Source of the DNA: Planctomycetota bacterium
Lineage (GTDB): Bacteria; Planctomycetota; B15-G4; SIAN01
DNA: 64,000 nucleotides
NCBI GenBank assembly: GCA_028289345.1
Contig: JANQQL010000042.1
Location: 1 to 64,000, forward strand
Reading direction: 5' to 3'
Positions 27,112 through 36,449 of this stretch are shown here, in pieces. The notes below the pieces were generated by a model. It was not told where the DNA came from, ran no database searches, and saw nothing but the letters and a program-made list of their open reading frames with translations. Both the position numbers and the translations under genes were made by a program. The number at the start of each line of letters is the position of its first letter. The stretch's first letter is position 1.

Positions 27112-28002
27112 TCATTTCAGGCTGACTCGAATCTCTCGACGAATGCGTGACTGCCGTTGAACGACTTCCCCGTCTTGTTGTTCTTGGGCGAACGCCATCT
27201 CTGTTTCTTCGTCGAGGAAAACAAGCACGCCTCGATTCACGTCGAGTCGAGCGACGCCTTGAGAATGAAGCGATTCGACCTGAACAATGCTGAGGGAATC
27301 GTCAGCACTTCCTGGGCGGGCTTTGGCGGTGAACTCCACCTGTGCGAGTACTGAGTCTTTCTCTTCATCCCAGCCGGTGAGTTTGCAAGAGTAGACTTTG
27401 CTCAGGCTTCCCTGGAGCGGAGGGGTTTGGTGCCGAGCTTGCCACGTATCCCCGACTTGGACCCGGCGCCCAGGGAACAAGACCGAGCGTGGTGTGAATA
27501 GCGAACGAGCCGCTTCCTCTTCCGTGAACTCGGTGATCAGGAAATCCACCATTCCCGAGCTGCCCGCGTCCTCGCGAATCGCATCAACCATCTCCTCCAT
27601 TCCGAAGATCAAATCCAGCTTGCCGTCGTCGTCCAGCTCGACCACCAAAGATCGACCCAAGGTCGCACCGAACACCTTGCCCACGGCAGGGGGGGCGGAT
27701 CGCAACTCTCCGTTGGAGTCCCAGCCGCTCGATTGTTCCCCCCGTCGAGTTTCGAATCGACGGCGCACGAAGATCATTTCCACTTCCGGGAGTCCCACCG
27801 GGCCTTCGGTGATCAACTCTCGGAATTCAATGATTCCGATGTTTTCCTGCTCACCTCCATCGCCCGTTGTTTCGAAGGAATGATCAACGATCTGAACGTG
27901 CCGTTCCGACCCCGGATCGAATCTCGCGCGAAGTTCGCGAGCGTCTTCTTCGTCAAGCGAACAACAAGACAAGAGCACCACTTTGCAAACGAGGTCGATC
28001 AT
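27112..28002 (-). CDS. Exported protein of unknown function
   Basis: Predicted protein of 296 residues. ATG 28002 is preferred to GTG 28008 because AGGAG lies seven bases upstream of it. A short N-terminal hydrophobic stretch (LVCKVVLLSCCS) might be a weak lipoprotein signal (LLSC), but the n-region is minimal, so export is uncertain. The body is acidic: IGIIEFRELITEGPVGLPEV, RSLVVELDDDGKLDLIFGME, FPGRRVQVGDTWQARH and ARPGSADDSLSIVQVES. The pattern with a central WQ-containing segment and C-terminal beta strands recalls DUF6263-like envelope proteins, but I cannot confirm this. It may share a transcript with the small lipoprotein upstream, although 279 bp separates them. Confidence 0.75.
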   Translation of the reverse strand: MIDLVCKVVLLSCCSLDEEDARELRARFDPGSERHVQIVDHSFETTGDGGEQENIGIIEFRELITEGPVGLPEVEMIFVRRRFETRRGEQSSGWDSNGELRSAPPAVGKVFGATLGRSLVVELDDDGKLDLIFGMEEMVDAIREDAGSSGMVDFLITEFTEEEAARSLFTPRSVLFPGRRVQVGDTWQARHQTPPLQGSLSKVYSCKLTGWDEEKDSVLAQVEFTAKARPGSADDSLSIVQVESLHSQGVARLDVNRGVLVFLDEETEMAFAQEQQDGEVVQRQSRIRREIRVSLK

Positions 28003-28281
28003 GAACACGCTCCTGAACCTTCAGGGGCCGCTGATCCGAGAGGGAATGCGACGACTTGGGGAGTCGTCGTTCGTTGCCGAAGACTGAGGGTGCCCTCGGC
28101 GACTCCATCTTCCATTCCCCATCAGGGAACGCTTCCCGAAATGAATGCGCTTCTTACGCGTTCTTCGAACGCGGCGTTGGCTCGTGGCGCGGACCTTGCG
28201 AGAACCTGTCAGTTCGGGAACCGGGACTTCACGGTGACGGAACGTGGGATGCCAAGTGCCTTGCGCAGTGGCTCTTGGTTG

Positions 28282-28644
28282 TTAGGGGATCCGCCGCTCT
28301 CCTTCGATCACGACCGTCCGCATTCGAACCAAAGTCAGGGTGAGGTGGGCAACGAGCCATTCGTGAAAACCGGATCTCTGTTCCACCCGGAACCCGACGA
28401 TTCCTGAGCTGCCTTGGGCTTCCGTTCGAAGCAGTGCCGCCACGTCCGGGGACGATTGGCCGAAAAGGCCGTGAGCCCAGAGGATGTTCTTGGCCGTGAG
28501 GGTGAAGGGCTCTGTCACAACACCGGAATCCGCGGGCTTGGCGCTGATCGGAACGGAGATGGGGGAGAGGTCGTACTCCAGGTTCAAGCAAGCAGTCAGC
28601 GGCAATAGCAAACCAGCGAGCAAGAAGGGGGTGAGCCGAGCCAT
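28282..28644 (-). CDS. Small Bor/TRL-like lipoprotein
   Basis: Predicted lipoprotein of 120 residues. The start at 28644 is set by the signal sequence ARLTPFLLAGLLLPLTAC, a lipobox with Cys19; the longer open frame upstream has no signal. The mature part contains TAKNILWAHGLFGQ and ends LTLTLVRMRTVVIEGE, which resembles the Bor/Iss and TRL lipoprotein pattern of a trafficking-type core followed by a hydrophobic strand ending in a tv-v-g motif. In enterobacteria Bor is a serum-resistance outer-membrane lipoprotein; here only the fold resemblance is proposed. An AAAGG-type SD precedes the ATG by about nine bases. Confidence 0.7.
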   Translation of the reverse strand: MARLTPFLLAGLLLPLTACLNLEYDLSPISVPISAKPADSGVVTEPFTLTAKNILWAHGLFGQSSPDVAALLRTEAQGSSGIVGFRVEQRSGFHEWLVAHLTLTLVRMRTVVIEGERRIP

Positions 28645-28765
28645 GGCAGCGGACCTTTTCGTTGAGAGATCGCGTGGATGTTCCCACGATGTCTTGAAAC
28701 GACCGATGATCCAGGATATCAACGAGGTCCTCCTTCAGCTGCCTCTCCTCGAATGGCGGAAGGTC

Positions 28766-30139
28766 TCACTTCTCTTCTCTTGGCACTCGCGCGGCTTCAA
28801 GGAGTTCGTCCAATTCGGAGCGGCTGTAGTCGATCCCTCCGCAGACGACGGCTGTGACCGTGCGCAATGCGTCCACTGAGGCAAGAGGGTTGTCGCGAAG
28901 CAAGACCAGGTCGGCGATCTTGCCGACTTCGATCGTGCCGAGGTCGCTGTCCAAATCAAAGAACTCCGCGGGGACACGGGTGGCGGACTGGATTGCTTCG
29001 TGCGGCGTCATTCCGACGACTTCGACAAAGAGCTGGAGTTCCTCGATCAGGCTCCAACCGGGAAACACCAGAGGGACCCCCAGGTCTGTCCCCGGCATGA
29101 TTCGGATGCCGGTCTCGTGGAATCCAGCCAAAAAAATGGTTTCGCGCTTGAAGGCTTGGAGGCCCGGTACTTCCACCGGAACCAATTGGAAGAAGAGCTT
29201 CCAGAAATCAAGCAATCGTTCGGGAACATAGGCGGCCTGCGGATGATCGAGGGCCTGCTGAAGTTTCGCCGTGGGAGTCTTGGCAGAGCTGAGCGACGCA
29301 AGTTTGGGGGCAAGGAGGAGGGTCGGTACGAAGTGCAATCCTGCGTTCGCGGCCTCCTCCATCCATTGTTCTTGTGCCTCGCTGGTTCTCGCTGCGAGCT
29401 GTCGACCAAAGCTACCATCGATGTGCTCGATGGAGTGTTGCCCGTGTTCCAACCATTGATCAATGGTGATCTGGCCGAGTGGATCATGGCCGACGAATCG
29501 GAGGCCCGCGTTCGATGCCGCTTCTCCGATTGCCGCGTAGGTCGTCGGTGACTCATTCCAGTGCAGCTTGATGAAATCCGCTCCCGAGTCGAGGATCTTC
29601 TCTACCGCTTGGTGAGCTTCCTCTTCGGTCCGAACAACGAGGCGACGTTGCTGTTCGATTTTCCATTGTTCCGGCGTGCTCATGGATTCAATGGCAGCGG
29701 CGATGGAAGGATTCGTGATCATGTATCCGGCCGCGAGAATCCGAGGGCCGATGATCGAGCCAGATTCGATCGCGTCTCGATACTTGAAGACCACATCTGG
29801 CTCACCACCCATGTCACGGACTCCGGTGACGCCGTTTGCCAGAAACACGGGGAGCTGAGATGGGCTGAGTTCTTGCACGTGGACGTGCATGTCCCACATC
29901 CCGGGAATCATCCACTGATCGTTGGCGTCGACGATCCGATCGACGCGATCCGCGCTCAGCTCCGCGCTTGGCAAGATTGCGACAATTCGGTCCCGTTCGA
30001 TGACGATGGCGCGGTCAGGGGCTGGCTCTGCTCCTGTTCCGTCGATGACGGTCACCCCACGGATTGCGAACGAGTCTTCATTTGCAGGCGCAAACGGCGG
30101 GACGAGAAAGAAAATTCCGAACGCCACGAGTCCTCGCAT
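28766..30139 (-). CDS. Exported metal-dependent amidohydrolase
   Basis: Predicted protein of 457 residues starting at ATG 30139, with AAAGG five bases upstream (GTG 30145 is the alternative). A signal peptide (VAFGIFFLVPPFAP) is followed by an amidohydrolase/imidazolonepropionase-like domain with its metal ligands: HVH in MWDMHVHV, the probable carboxylated lysine in DFIKLHWNE, His in VGHDPLG, EHIDG and Asp in PGTDLG. Substrate families include dipeptides, N-acyl amino acids and cyclic amides; none can be chosen. The window encodes a second exported amidohydrolase at 55238, so degradation of exogenous amide compounds may be a recurrent activity. Its 352 bp upstream gap should hold the promoter. 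Confidence 0.9.
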   Translation of the reverse strand: MRGLVAFGIFFLVPPFAPANEDSFAIRGVTVIDGTGAEPAPDRAIVIERDRIVAILPSAELSADRVDRIVDANDQWMIPGMWDMHVHVQELSPSQLPVFLANGVTGVRDMGGEPDVVFKYRDAIESGSIIGPRILAAGYMITNPSIAAAIESMSTPEQWKIEQQRRLVVRTEEEAHQAVEKILDSGADFIKLHWNESPTTYAAIGEAASNAGLRFVGHDPLGQITIDQWLEHGQHSIEHIDGSFGRQLAARTSEAQEQWMEEAANAGLHFVPTLLLAPKLASLSSAKTPTAKLQQALDHPQAAYVPERLLDFWKLFFQLVPVEVPGLQAFKRETIFLAGFHETGIRIMPGTDLGVPLVFPGWSLIEELQLFVEVVGMTPHEAIQSATRVPAEFFDLDSDLGTIEVGKIADLVLLRDNPLASVDALRTVTAVVCGGIDYSRSELDELLEAARVPREEK

Positions 30140-30491
30140 GTTCACCTTTCGGGTTGGCAGCGAGTGCCCGATTGCCCACGGCGGATCTCACAATAACAGC
30201 TCGAGCGAAACACGGCGGCCGCAAGTTGCGGGAGGGACTTCGAAGAGTCGAAGAACCAACAGCTCGAGGCTGTGCCCGGGATCTTCCCACGAGGCAAGCA
30301 AGGCTGCCAATCCCTCCGCTCCGGCTTCTCCTCCATTTCCGCTCGTTCTCAACCAAGGGGCGGGCCTGCCACGACTCTGGTCATGGATGGGACGGCTGGA
30401 GTCGCAGAGGAGGGGCGGGTCGAAACTTCCTGCATCGGTTCGTGATGGAGGGGGTCGTCCAGGACTTGCGTCCTGGACGACCCCGGATGGT
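30140..30491. other. Intergenic region of 352 bp
   Basis: It contains the promoter side of the amidohydrolase gene (near 30140) and the terminator of the gene on the right (30451-30484). Frames here give Arg/Gly-rich translations without features. No RNA gene seen. Confidence 0.45.
30451..30484 (-). terminator. Perfect 15-pair hairpin terminator
   Basis: GGGGTCGTCCAGGAC (30451-30465), loop TTGC, GTCCTGGACGACCCC (30470-30484): a perfect 15-pair stem beginning eight bases past the stop codon of the propeller gene on the minus strand. No T tract follows, so termination may need Rho or the stem may protect the transcript end. Confidence 0.65.
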
Positions 30492-31955
30492 TCACTGGAA
30501 ATCCAAAGATGCGACATTGCTTGCTCTGACTTTGCCAGAGCCATCGACTCCAAAGATCTGAAGATCGAGCAGCAGTCCGGCCAGCCCGGGACCATAAGCG
30601 CCGAGAAAACCAAAGCTGCCGGAGTTGTCGAACGAAGCGGGGAACAAGTTCACGAACACCGGGACTCCGTTGACGCCAACCAGGAAGACCATGCCTGGAT
30701 TGCCGGGGGCTCCGCCACACGCGTCCACAAAGAACGGTTCTCCCAGATTGGGCGTGTCGTTGGTGATGCCCAAGGAAAGGTCTGGCAACTCGAACACTTT
30801 CACCGTGCCCGACATGTGTGCGAGACCGGTTCCTGTGATGTCTGCGGCGAGAGCGGTGTTGCCATGCACGGCGACCCGGCCGCCGAAGTTGGAAGAGAAG
30901 CCAGGAGGACGGCGATAGAGCGACTGTTGCAGAATCCAGTCGTCCCCTTGTTTGCGATATTGAAGGACGATACCCCGGTCACCGGACGGGGCGATGCCGT
31001 ACTGGCAGGACACCAGCGCGACGTTGCCGTCTCGTGCCACTCCGAAGCCCATCTGCGCAAACTCCTCCGCCACGGGCAAGTGAAAGGTTTCGGAAAGAAC
31101 CCAGTCGCTGCCGGACTTCTCGTACATGAATGCCGATCCCGTTTCCAACGGGCCGATCTCGTATTGGCGACAGCCGATGAGAATCTCGTTTCCCTCGAGA
31201 TCGACACTGCAACCGAAGTGATCCTCGGCATCGGTTTCTGGGTGGACGATCTTCTTGGCAAAGCTCCAATGGGCGCCTTCGAGTTCGTACAGATAGACCG
31301 CGCCTCGATCTCCGGCGTCTTCGGGAGCGCCCAAGGCGATTTGATTTCCTTGGAGGCTGATGTCCCAGCCGGTCCCGCCATCCACCAGCGGACGGATGCG
31401 CTGCTCGTGCTGCCACGTGCCTAGTTCGAGTTTGTAGATCTCGACCGAGTTCACGACGGGGACTCCGACCGCAAGCCGACCTGCTGCCGCATCCAGACAG
31501 ACGGACATTCCGTACCGGGCGTCGATGCCCATGGCACCTTCCAGTGTTTGCTGCAGACTCCAGAGCGCACCGTCGTAGCGGTACACGTGGACGCGTCCTC
31601 GATGGAGATCGAAATCCGGTTCCCCAACGACCAGAAAGTCCCCGTCCACATCCAGAGCCTCTCCAAAGTCGCCGCCAAGCGCCGCTGCCGGTGGGTCAAT
31701 CCTGATCTCTTGGAGCACGGCACCGCGTGCATACAGGTAGACCATTCCGTCAGGATCCGGGACGCCGTTTTGCTTGGCGCCCACCGCGATCCAGTCCTCG
31801 CTCATTTCGAGAGCGCGACCGAAGTTCTCGTGGGGACCGGCGTCTGACGCGACAATCGTCGAGGACTCGACTTGGCCGCATTGAAGGGCAACTGCCGGGG
31901 AGGCAGTCGCCCCCAAGGTACTACCCAGAAGGACAGCAATTGTTCGAAGGTTCAT
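30492..31955 (-). CDS. Secreted FG-GAP/VCBS-like propeller with shared C-terminal module
   Basis: Predicted protein of 487 residues; ATG 31955 has GGAG eight bases upstream and starts a signal peptide (LRTIAVLLGSTLGATASPAVA). The body repeats a ~50-residue unit: MSEDWIAVGAKQNGV..GMVYLYAR, VDGDFLVVGEPDFDLHRGRVHVYRYD, and LQGNQIALGAPEDAGDRGAVYLYE, the pattern of FG-GAP/integrin-alpha-like beta-propellers. The C-terminal ~95 residues (LSLGITNDTPNLGEPFFVD to SNVASLDF) form the module also seen in the triple-domain paralogues and the sulfatase. A secreted adhesive or scaffold role is likely; no enzymatic residues are evident. It ends in the perfect hairpin at 30451-30484. Confidence 0.85.
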   Translation of the reverse strand: MNLRTIAVLLGSTLGATASPAVALQCGQVESSTIVASDAGPHENFGRALEMSEDWIAVGAKQNGVPDPDGMVYLYARGAVLQEIRIDPPAAALGGDFGEALDVDGDFLVVGEPDFDLHRGRVHVYRYDGALWSLQQTLEGAMGIDARYGMSVCLDAAAGRLAVGVPVVNSVEIYKLELGTWQHEQRIRPLVDGGTGWDISLQGNQIALGAPEDAGDRGAVYLYELEGAHWSFAKKIVHPETDAEDHFGCSVDLEGNEILIGCRQYEIGPLETGSAFMYEKSGSDWVLSETFHLPVAEEFAQMGFGVARDGNVALVSCQYGIAPSGDRGIVLQYRKQGDDWILQQSLYRRPPGFSSNFGGRVAVHGNTALAADITGTGLAHMSGTVKVFELPDLSLGITNDTPNLGEPFFVDACGGAPGNPGMVFLVGVNGVPVFVNLFPASFDNSGSFGFLGAYGPGLAGLLLDLQIFGVDGSGKVRASNVASLDFQ

Positions 31956-32230
31956 CGTAGGGTTCTCCGGGAAATGGGGGGACAGAAGGAATGAGACCGG
32001 AGCATTGGCCAAGGCTCGCCGGTCGGCGTTTTCGCGAAACCACTTGGCGGAAACGCCCGACGAGGGGATCACGCGATGAACCAGGGAAAGACGGACACGA
32101 AAAATAGGTATTTCGTTTTCCGGTTTTTGCGTGAGGCGAAGTGACAAACGTCTCCGCCGAGTCGGCATCGGCTCTTTGGTCGGAGTTCTCGGCCGAAACG
32201 AGGGGGCCCAAGGGACCCTCCGAACGCTGC

Positions 32231-33838
32231 TCACTCGCTGGAGGAGTCGCCTGTCGTTCCCGGTTGGGCAAGCACTTTGGCCACCGCTCCGGCCAGGAGT
32301 CGGTAACCGCGATCCGTGCAGTGGTTGTCTTCTTGGAACAACTCACTGGGGCTCGAGCTTTTCAAGGCCTGAAGAAACGTCTGCTCGCTGTCGACCAAGG
32401 CAACGCCTTGTTCTGCTGCGATCTCGCGAACGGTTGCATTGATTCGTGGCAGCCAGCCGCGGCCTGGACGCGGATAGGTAAGCAGCACCGGCTGTGCGTC
32501 AAACTCGCGAACCACTCGAAGCATGTGCTCCACGTGGGCTCGATAGGATTCGACCGAGCCCGGTCCCGATTGCAGGGTGACCTCCTCGGCGAATGTGCGG
32601 TGGCGCGGGCCGAGGGGGACTTCGTCCAGAATGCGTTGAATTTCTTCGCGAGACATCCGGTGCTCTGGCGCCTGTTTGCCCACTTCGTTGCGAAGCGTTT
32701 GGCAGTGGCCGCCAAGGGCAAAGGCGATCAGAGTTGCCTTGAGTGCCTCGCGAGGTTCGCGAGCCAGGAGCAGCGCGTCGGCCAGGACCTGGTAGTGGCG
32801 CGGATGCCATGGCTCTTGCTCGACGGCTCGAGCCAACCAGGGAAGGGATTCCTTGGGATTGGTCCCGTGCAACAGAGCCTGGCCGAGGTCGGTGAGGAAA
32901 GCGGCCGACGGCTCGATTTCGCCGACGCGTGCCAAGCCCCACTGGGCGGCTTCGTGATACAGGCCGAGGATTCTCAAGAGACCCATGTAGGCCTCCACGA
33001 ATTCGGCGCCGTGAAAGTCATCGAGAGAGGCGTCCAGGGTCCGGACTCGATTCAGAGCCACTTCTCGATCGCCCTTTCGAACCTCTTGGACGGCTCGTTG
33101 AACAAGTGCGACTGCTTCGCGTTCTGCCGGAGGGGGGAGGCCCTGAGTGGGGGAGGATTGTGAGGAATGCGGTGAGTCGTCGGTGGCAACAACGGGGGCC
33201 CTCCCTCGATCAGAAAGGAAGGGGGAGAGGTCGAGGGATTCGCGCAGCGGGCGCCATGCTTCCGCTTGCTCACGCTTCACCGCCGGGAAGCGATCGGTGG
33301 GGGCGTCCAGAGTTCGCGGGGACCAACGATGCCAAGCGATCTGAACCAGGCGCCCAGTCCGGAAGGTCCATCGCCAGGCGCCGGAATCGTCCTCCGTTGC
33401 ATGCGGGTCTGGCAGCGGATCCCGCATCCCATTCTCTTTCCATCGGTTGTTGACGCCGACCAAAAGGCAAACCAAGTCGGGTTTCCCGTCACGAACCTGA
33501 GGGACCAGTCGTTGCAAGACTTCGGCGGAGTTTTGCCCCGGCCAGCCGCCATTCCAAACACTCCAGGAAGACTTGCCATCCGCCGTTTGGAGCAGTGTCT
33601 CCAGTTGCGACGGATAGGAGTACTTGCGATCCGTCGTCCCGATTCCGTAGGTGTACGAATCTCCCACGCACAGCACGCGGCGCCCTTCGCTCCAGGGAGC
33701 CGTGGGCCGGTTCTTCCACCAGAGGGCCGCCGCCACGAGCTGGAGCCCGACCTCGATCGTCACCAGCATTCCGATCAGAAGAACGGGGCCACCCAGCCAT
33801 CGAGTTCGTCGCCGGTTGCTGATGAAGCTGCTCTCCAT
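32231..33838 (-). CDS. Membrane-anchored SGNH hydrolase split by a helical/TPR insertion
   Basis: Predicted protein of 535 residues. Residues 15-40 form one transmembrane helix (LGGPVLLIGMLVTIEVGLQL), leaving the rest extracytoplasmic. Block I of an SGNH fold is CVGDSYTYGIG with Ser61, a Gly-rich block is WNGGWPGQNS, and block III is LVGVNNRW with Asn130. Instead of closing directly, the chain then runs ~280 residues of helical, TPR-like repeats (ALLHGTNPKESLPWLARAVE and similar) before block V, EDNHCTDRGY with Asp504 and His506 near the C-terminus. So the hydrolase domain is interrupted by a protein-binding insertion. Substrate unknown; deacylation of an envelope or extracellular polymer is the usual SGNH role. 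SD support for ATG 33838 is weak. Confidence 0.85.
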   Translation of the reverse strand: MESSFISNRRRTRWLGGPVLLIGMLVTIEVGLQLVAAALWWKNRPTAPWSEGRRVLCVGDSYTYGIGTTDRKYSYPSQLETLLQTADGKSSWSVWNGGWPGQNSAEVLQRLVPQVRDGKPDLVCLLVGVNNRWKENGMRDPLPDPHATEDDSGAWRWTFRTGRLVQIAWHRWSPRTLDAPTDRFPAVKREQAEAWRPLRESLDLSPFLSDRGRAPVVATDDSPHSSQSSPTQGLPPPAEREAVALVQRAVQEVRKGDREVALNRVRTLDASLDDFHGAEFVEAYMGLLRILGLYHEAAQWGLARVGEIEPSAAFLTDLGQALLHGTNPKESLPWLARAVEQEPWHPRHYQVLADALLLAREPREALKATLIAFALGGHCQTLRNEVGKQAPEHRMSREEIQRILDEVPLGPRHRTFAEEVTLQSGPGSVESYRAHVEHMLRVVREFDAQPVLLTYPRPGRGWLPRINATVREIAAEQGVALVDSEQTFLQALKSSSPSELFQEDNHCTDRGYRLLAGAVAKVLAQPGTTGDSSSE

Positions 33839-34223
33839 GATGCCCTTGGTCGGAGGGGCCCGAGCGATCCGTGGAACGATCGCAGACCTGATCGGAAGGC
33901 GGGGCCTCTGGTTCCCTCATGAACAGTATCGAGGCTTCCTGTGGGGGGGAGCGGAGAAACTCGCGCTGATTTCAAATGTTCGGGTTTTTCACGTCTACTC
34001 AGTTCTCCCAACCGTGTGGAGAATGTTCATCCACGGGTGGAGTCTCGGGCGAGGGGGACTGACGGTCCTTGCCGAGGACGTCTGGTTTCCGGGGCACTCC
34101 GCGCTTCCTGGTGACTCGAATCACGGGGACGCAAGCCCGTCGGGAACAACCGCAAGGCATCGACGTCTCGAGATGTCTTTCCGAGTGACACCATCTGGGC
34201 GCAACGCAACGAGATTGACGACC
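33839..34223. other. Divergent intergenic region of 385 bp
   Basis: It lies between the minus-strand SGNH gene and the plus-strand sulfatase gene and should hold both promoters. The open frames crossing it lack an SD sequence or signal peptide, and no hairpin or repeat stands out. Confidence 0.45.
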
Positions 34224-36113
34224 ATGATTCATCGCGCGTGGGTTGGCAGCGTGCTGCTCTCGAGCCTTCTTTTCGTCGCGGCATGCGGCGGATCGGGAGG
34301 AGGGGGCTCGCCTGTTCCTGGATCCTCCAACGACAACACGCCACAGCTCCCGCTGGATCCGCCGCCGGAAGAGCCACCGCCACCAGAGCCCCCTTCGCAA
34401 GCTCCCAACGTCATCCTCTTGTACATCGACGACCTGAACAACGACCTGGGTTGTTATGGAAACCCAGTGGTCCAAAGTCCTCGCATGGATTCTTTGGCCG
34501 CTCGCGGGATGCGCTTTGATCGTGCCTATTGTCCATATCCCCTGTGCGATGCCTCTCGCATGAGCATGTTGTCCGGGCTTCGCCCAACCAGCGCGGGGTT
34601 GCTCAAGAACAGGGAGTACTTTCCTCCCGGTCCAGAGATTCAGGGCGTGCCGCTCTTGCCAGTGCAGTTCCGCCGCCATGGGTATCAGACGGGAGGGGTC
34701 GGGAAGATCTTCTCCAATACCCTCGAACACTTAGCTCATCCTGAGAACTGGGATGAGTACCACGACTTTGAAGACGACCCGGGGATTCCGCAACCCGATC
34801 CGAACCCCATTCCAGGAGAACGTGTTCTGGTGTGGGGAGAGTTCAAGAACGGGGCGGACGGCTCTCTCGGAAAGATGAGTGACACACACAACACCGATGC
34901 GTTCCTCGGGATGATGGAGCGATTCGAAGAGCCGTTTTTTCTGACTCTTGGAATCCGCAAACCACACAGTCCTTATGTGTATCCCGAGCGCTTTGGGTCG
35001 CTCTACAATCCGTCGACGGACGTGCCTCCTCTTCCTCCGGAGGAAGCCGGCGATGACTGGCGACGAGGGGTCCCTCTCGGGAACCTGGGGAACCAGGCAG
35101 GACTCCCTCCCGAGTGGGACAACGACCCGGATGGTGGACGCCGCGAGTTCACCGTGGCGTACTGGCGTCTCGTCTCGTACGTCGATGAGCAGGTGGGGCG
35201 GGTCCTCGACCGAGTCGACGAGTTGGGAATGGCGGATCGAACCATCCTGGTGCTGGTCAGCGACCACGGATTCTCTCTTGGGCACCATGGCCACTATGCG
35301 AAGAACGCCCTGTGGGACCGAGAAACCCGGGCACCGTTGTTGATCTCGGTGCCGTGGCTCACTCCCGGACAGAGCACCGAGGTCCCCGTCGATCAGATCG
35401 ATCTCTACCCCACCTTGATGGAGCTGTGCGGTTTGTCGGTTCCCGCCGGTCTTGAAGGGGAAAGTCTGGTGCCGTTGCTCCGGGGAGAGTCGAGGCCATC
35501 TCCTGGGGTGGCATTCAGCATGTTGCAGACCAACGGCGTGAGCCGAGTCCACTTCATGTCGCGCTCGGAAGACGGTTACAAGTTCGTCCGTTGGGACGAG
35601 TCCGACGATCACATGCTGTACGATCTCAACAGCGATCCTGGCGAGTACCGCAATCTGTATGGAGATCCGGCGTACCAGCCCATCGTCGACAAGCACCTTC
35701 AGTACATGGCGGAAGAAGGGCTGTTGCGCGCATATTCCCACTTCGCCCGGGCGGGAGTTCCGGGATCCCTGGGTGTGCCCCGCGTCACCGCCTCCGATCG
35801 ACCGATTCTGGGGACGACCATCGAATTGGACCTTGTCAGCTCTTCCCCGTCTCCGGAAGCGGGTGTGCTGGTCATGGGGCAGGGAGGGGGCACGACCGCC
35901 ACGCCATTTGGCGGAAACTTCCTGACCAGTCAAATCCTGTCCTTGACGGACGTGACCCTGGACGCTGCGGAGAAACGAGTTTCGTTCGACATCCCCGACG
36001 ACTCCGGACTCGCGGGATTCTCTCATCTCGTGCAGCTTGCGCAGACAGATTCCGGCGCCGCCAATGGCTACTCCTTGTCACGAGTGTTGCGGCTGTGGTT
36101 CTGGTCGGAGTAG
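34224..36113 (+). CDS. Lipoprotein sulfatase (formylglycine-dependent, iduronate-2-sulfatase-like) with C-terminal module
   Basis: Predicted protein of 629 residues. ATG 34224 begins a lipoprotein signal (GSVLLSSLLFVAAC, lipobox Cys21) followed by a Gly/Ser and Pro-rich linker. The sulfatase core starts at NVILLYIDDLNNDLGCYGN, with metal aspartates 69-70. The modification site is CDASR at 108-112, of C-x-A-x-R type whose Cys would become formylglycine. Further core features are GIRKPHSPYVYPERF, LVSDHGFSLGHHGHY and the YDLNSDPGEYRNL end. Residues ~510-629 form the C-terminal beta module shared with other secreted proteins here. Desulfation of sulfated polysaccharides is the usual role in marine planctomycetes. 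The modifying enzyme is not encoded here; the neighbouring SUMF1-fold protein lacks one of the needed Cys. Confidence 0.93.
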   Translation: MIHRAWVGSVLLSSLLFVAACGGSGGGGSPVPGSSNDNTPQLPLDPPPEEPPPPEPPSQAPNVILLYIDDLNNDLGCYGNPVVQSPRMDSLAARGMRFDRAYCPYPLCDASRMSMLSGLRPTSAGLLKNREYFPPGPEIQGVPLLPVQFRRHGYQTGGVGKIFSNTLEHLAHPENWDEYHDFEDDPGIPQPDPNPIPGERVLVWGEFKNGADGSLGKMSDTHNTDAFLGMMERFEEPFFLTLGIRKPHSPYVYPERFGSLYNPSTDVPPLPPEEAGDDWRRGVPLGNLGNQAGLPPEWDNDPDGGRREFTVAYWRLVSYVDEQVGRVLDRVDELGMADRTILVLVSDHGFSLGHHGHYAKNALWDRETRAPLLISVPWLTPGQSTEVPVDQIDLYPTLMELCGLSVPAGLEGESLVPLLRGESRPSPGVAFSMLQTNGVSRVHFMSRSEDGYKFVRWDESDDHMLYDLNSDPGEYRNLYGDPAYQPIVDKHLQYMAEEGLLRAYSHFARAGVPGSLGVPRVTASDRPILGTTIELDLVSSSPSPEAGVLVMGQGGGTTATPFGGNFLTSQILSLTDVTLDAAEKRVSFDIPDDSGLAGFSHLVQLAQTDSGAANGYSLSRVLRLWFWSE

Positions 36114-36449
36114 TGACGTGGTTTCGAAGCCGGCCTCGTTGTCGAGACTGAGCAACGAAGAAAGTGGTCGGCGTTCCTTCCTCGTGGAATGCCATTCCGT
36201 CGCTTGACGCTGTTGACAATGCAGTTCACGTTTGATCGCAGGACCGACCACGAGCTCTTCCGGTGATCTCTTGCGAGAAAATGACTTTCTCTTCTCGTTT
36301 CTTTCGTCCTAAGACTCTTTCATTCTTGCTGGCGGACGCGCTGTTGGCTTCTTGGATCGGGCTTCAAGTCAGGTTCCGTGGTTCCTTGCGGCGAAGCGCG
36401 TCAGGGGAAAGCCACGCCGTGGGGGGCATGCGGAGAGGGGAAGGCAAGG
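36114..36449. other. Intergenic region of 336 bp
   Basis: Just past the sulfatase stop, TCGTTG (36136-36141) can pair with CAACGA (36153-36158), a weak possible terminator. Further on, TTGACA at 36213-36218 looks like a -35 element, but no matching -10 stands 16-18 bases later. No gene is supported before the SD of the next gene. Confidence 0.4.

Noticed and set aside
36213..36241. TTGACA promoter-like -35 element
   Set aside because: No acceptable -10 hexamer at 16-18 bases; in a G+C-rich planctomycete a single hexamer is weak evidence.
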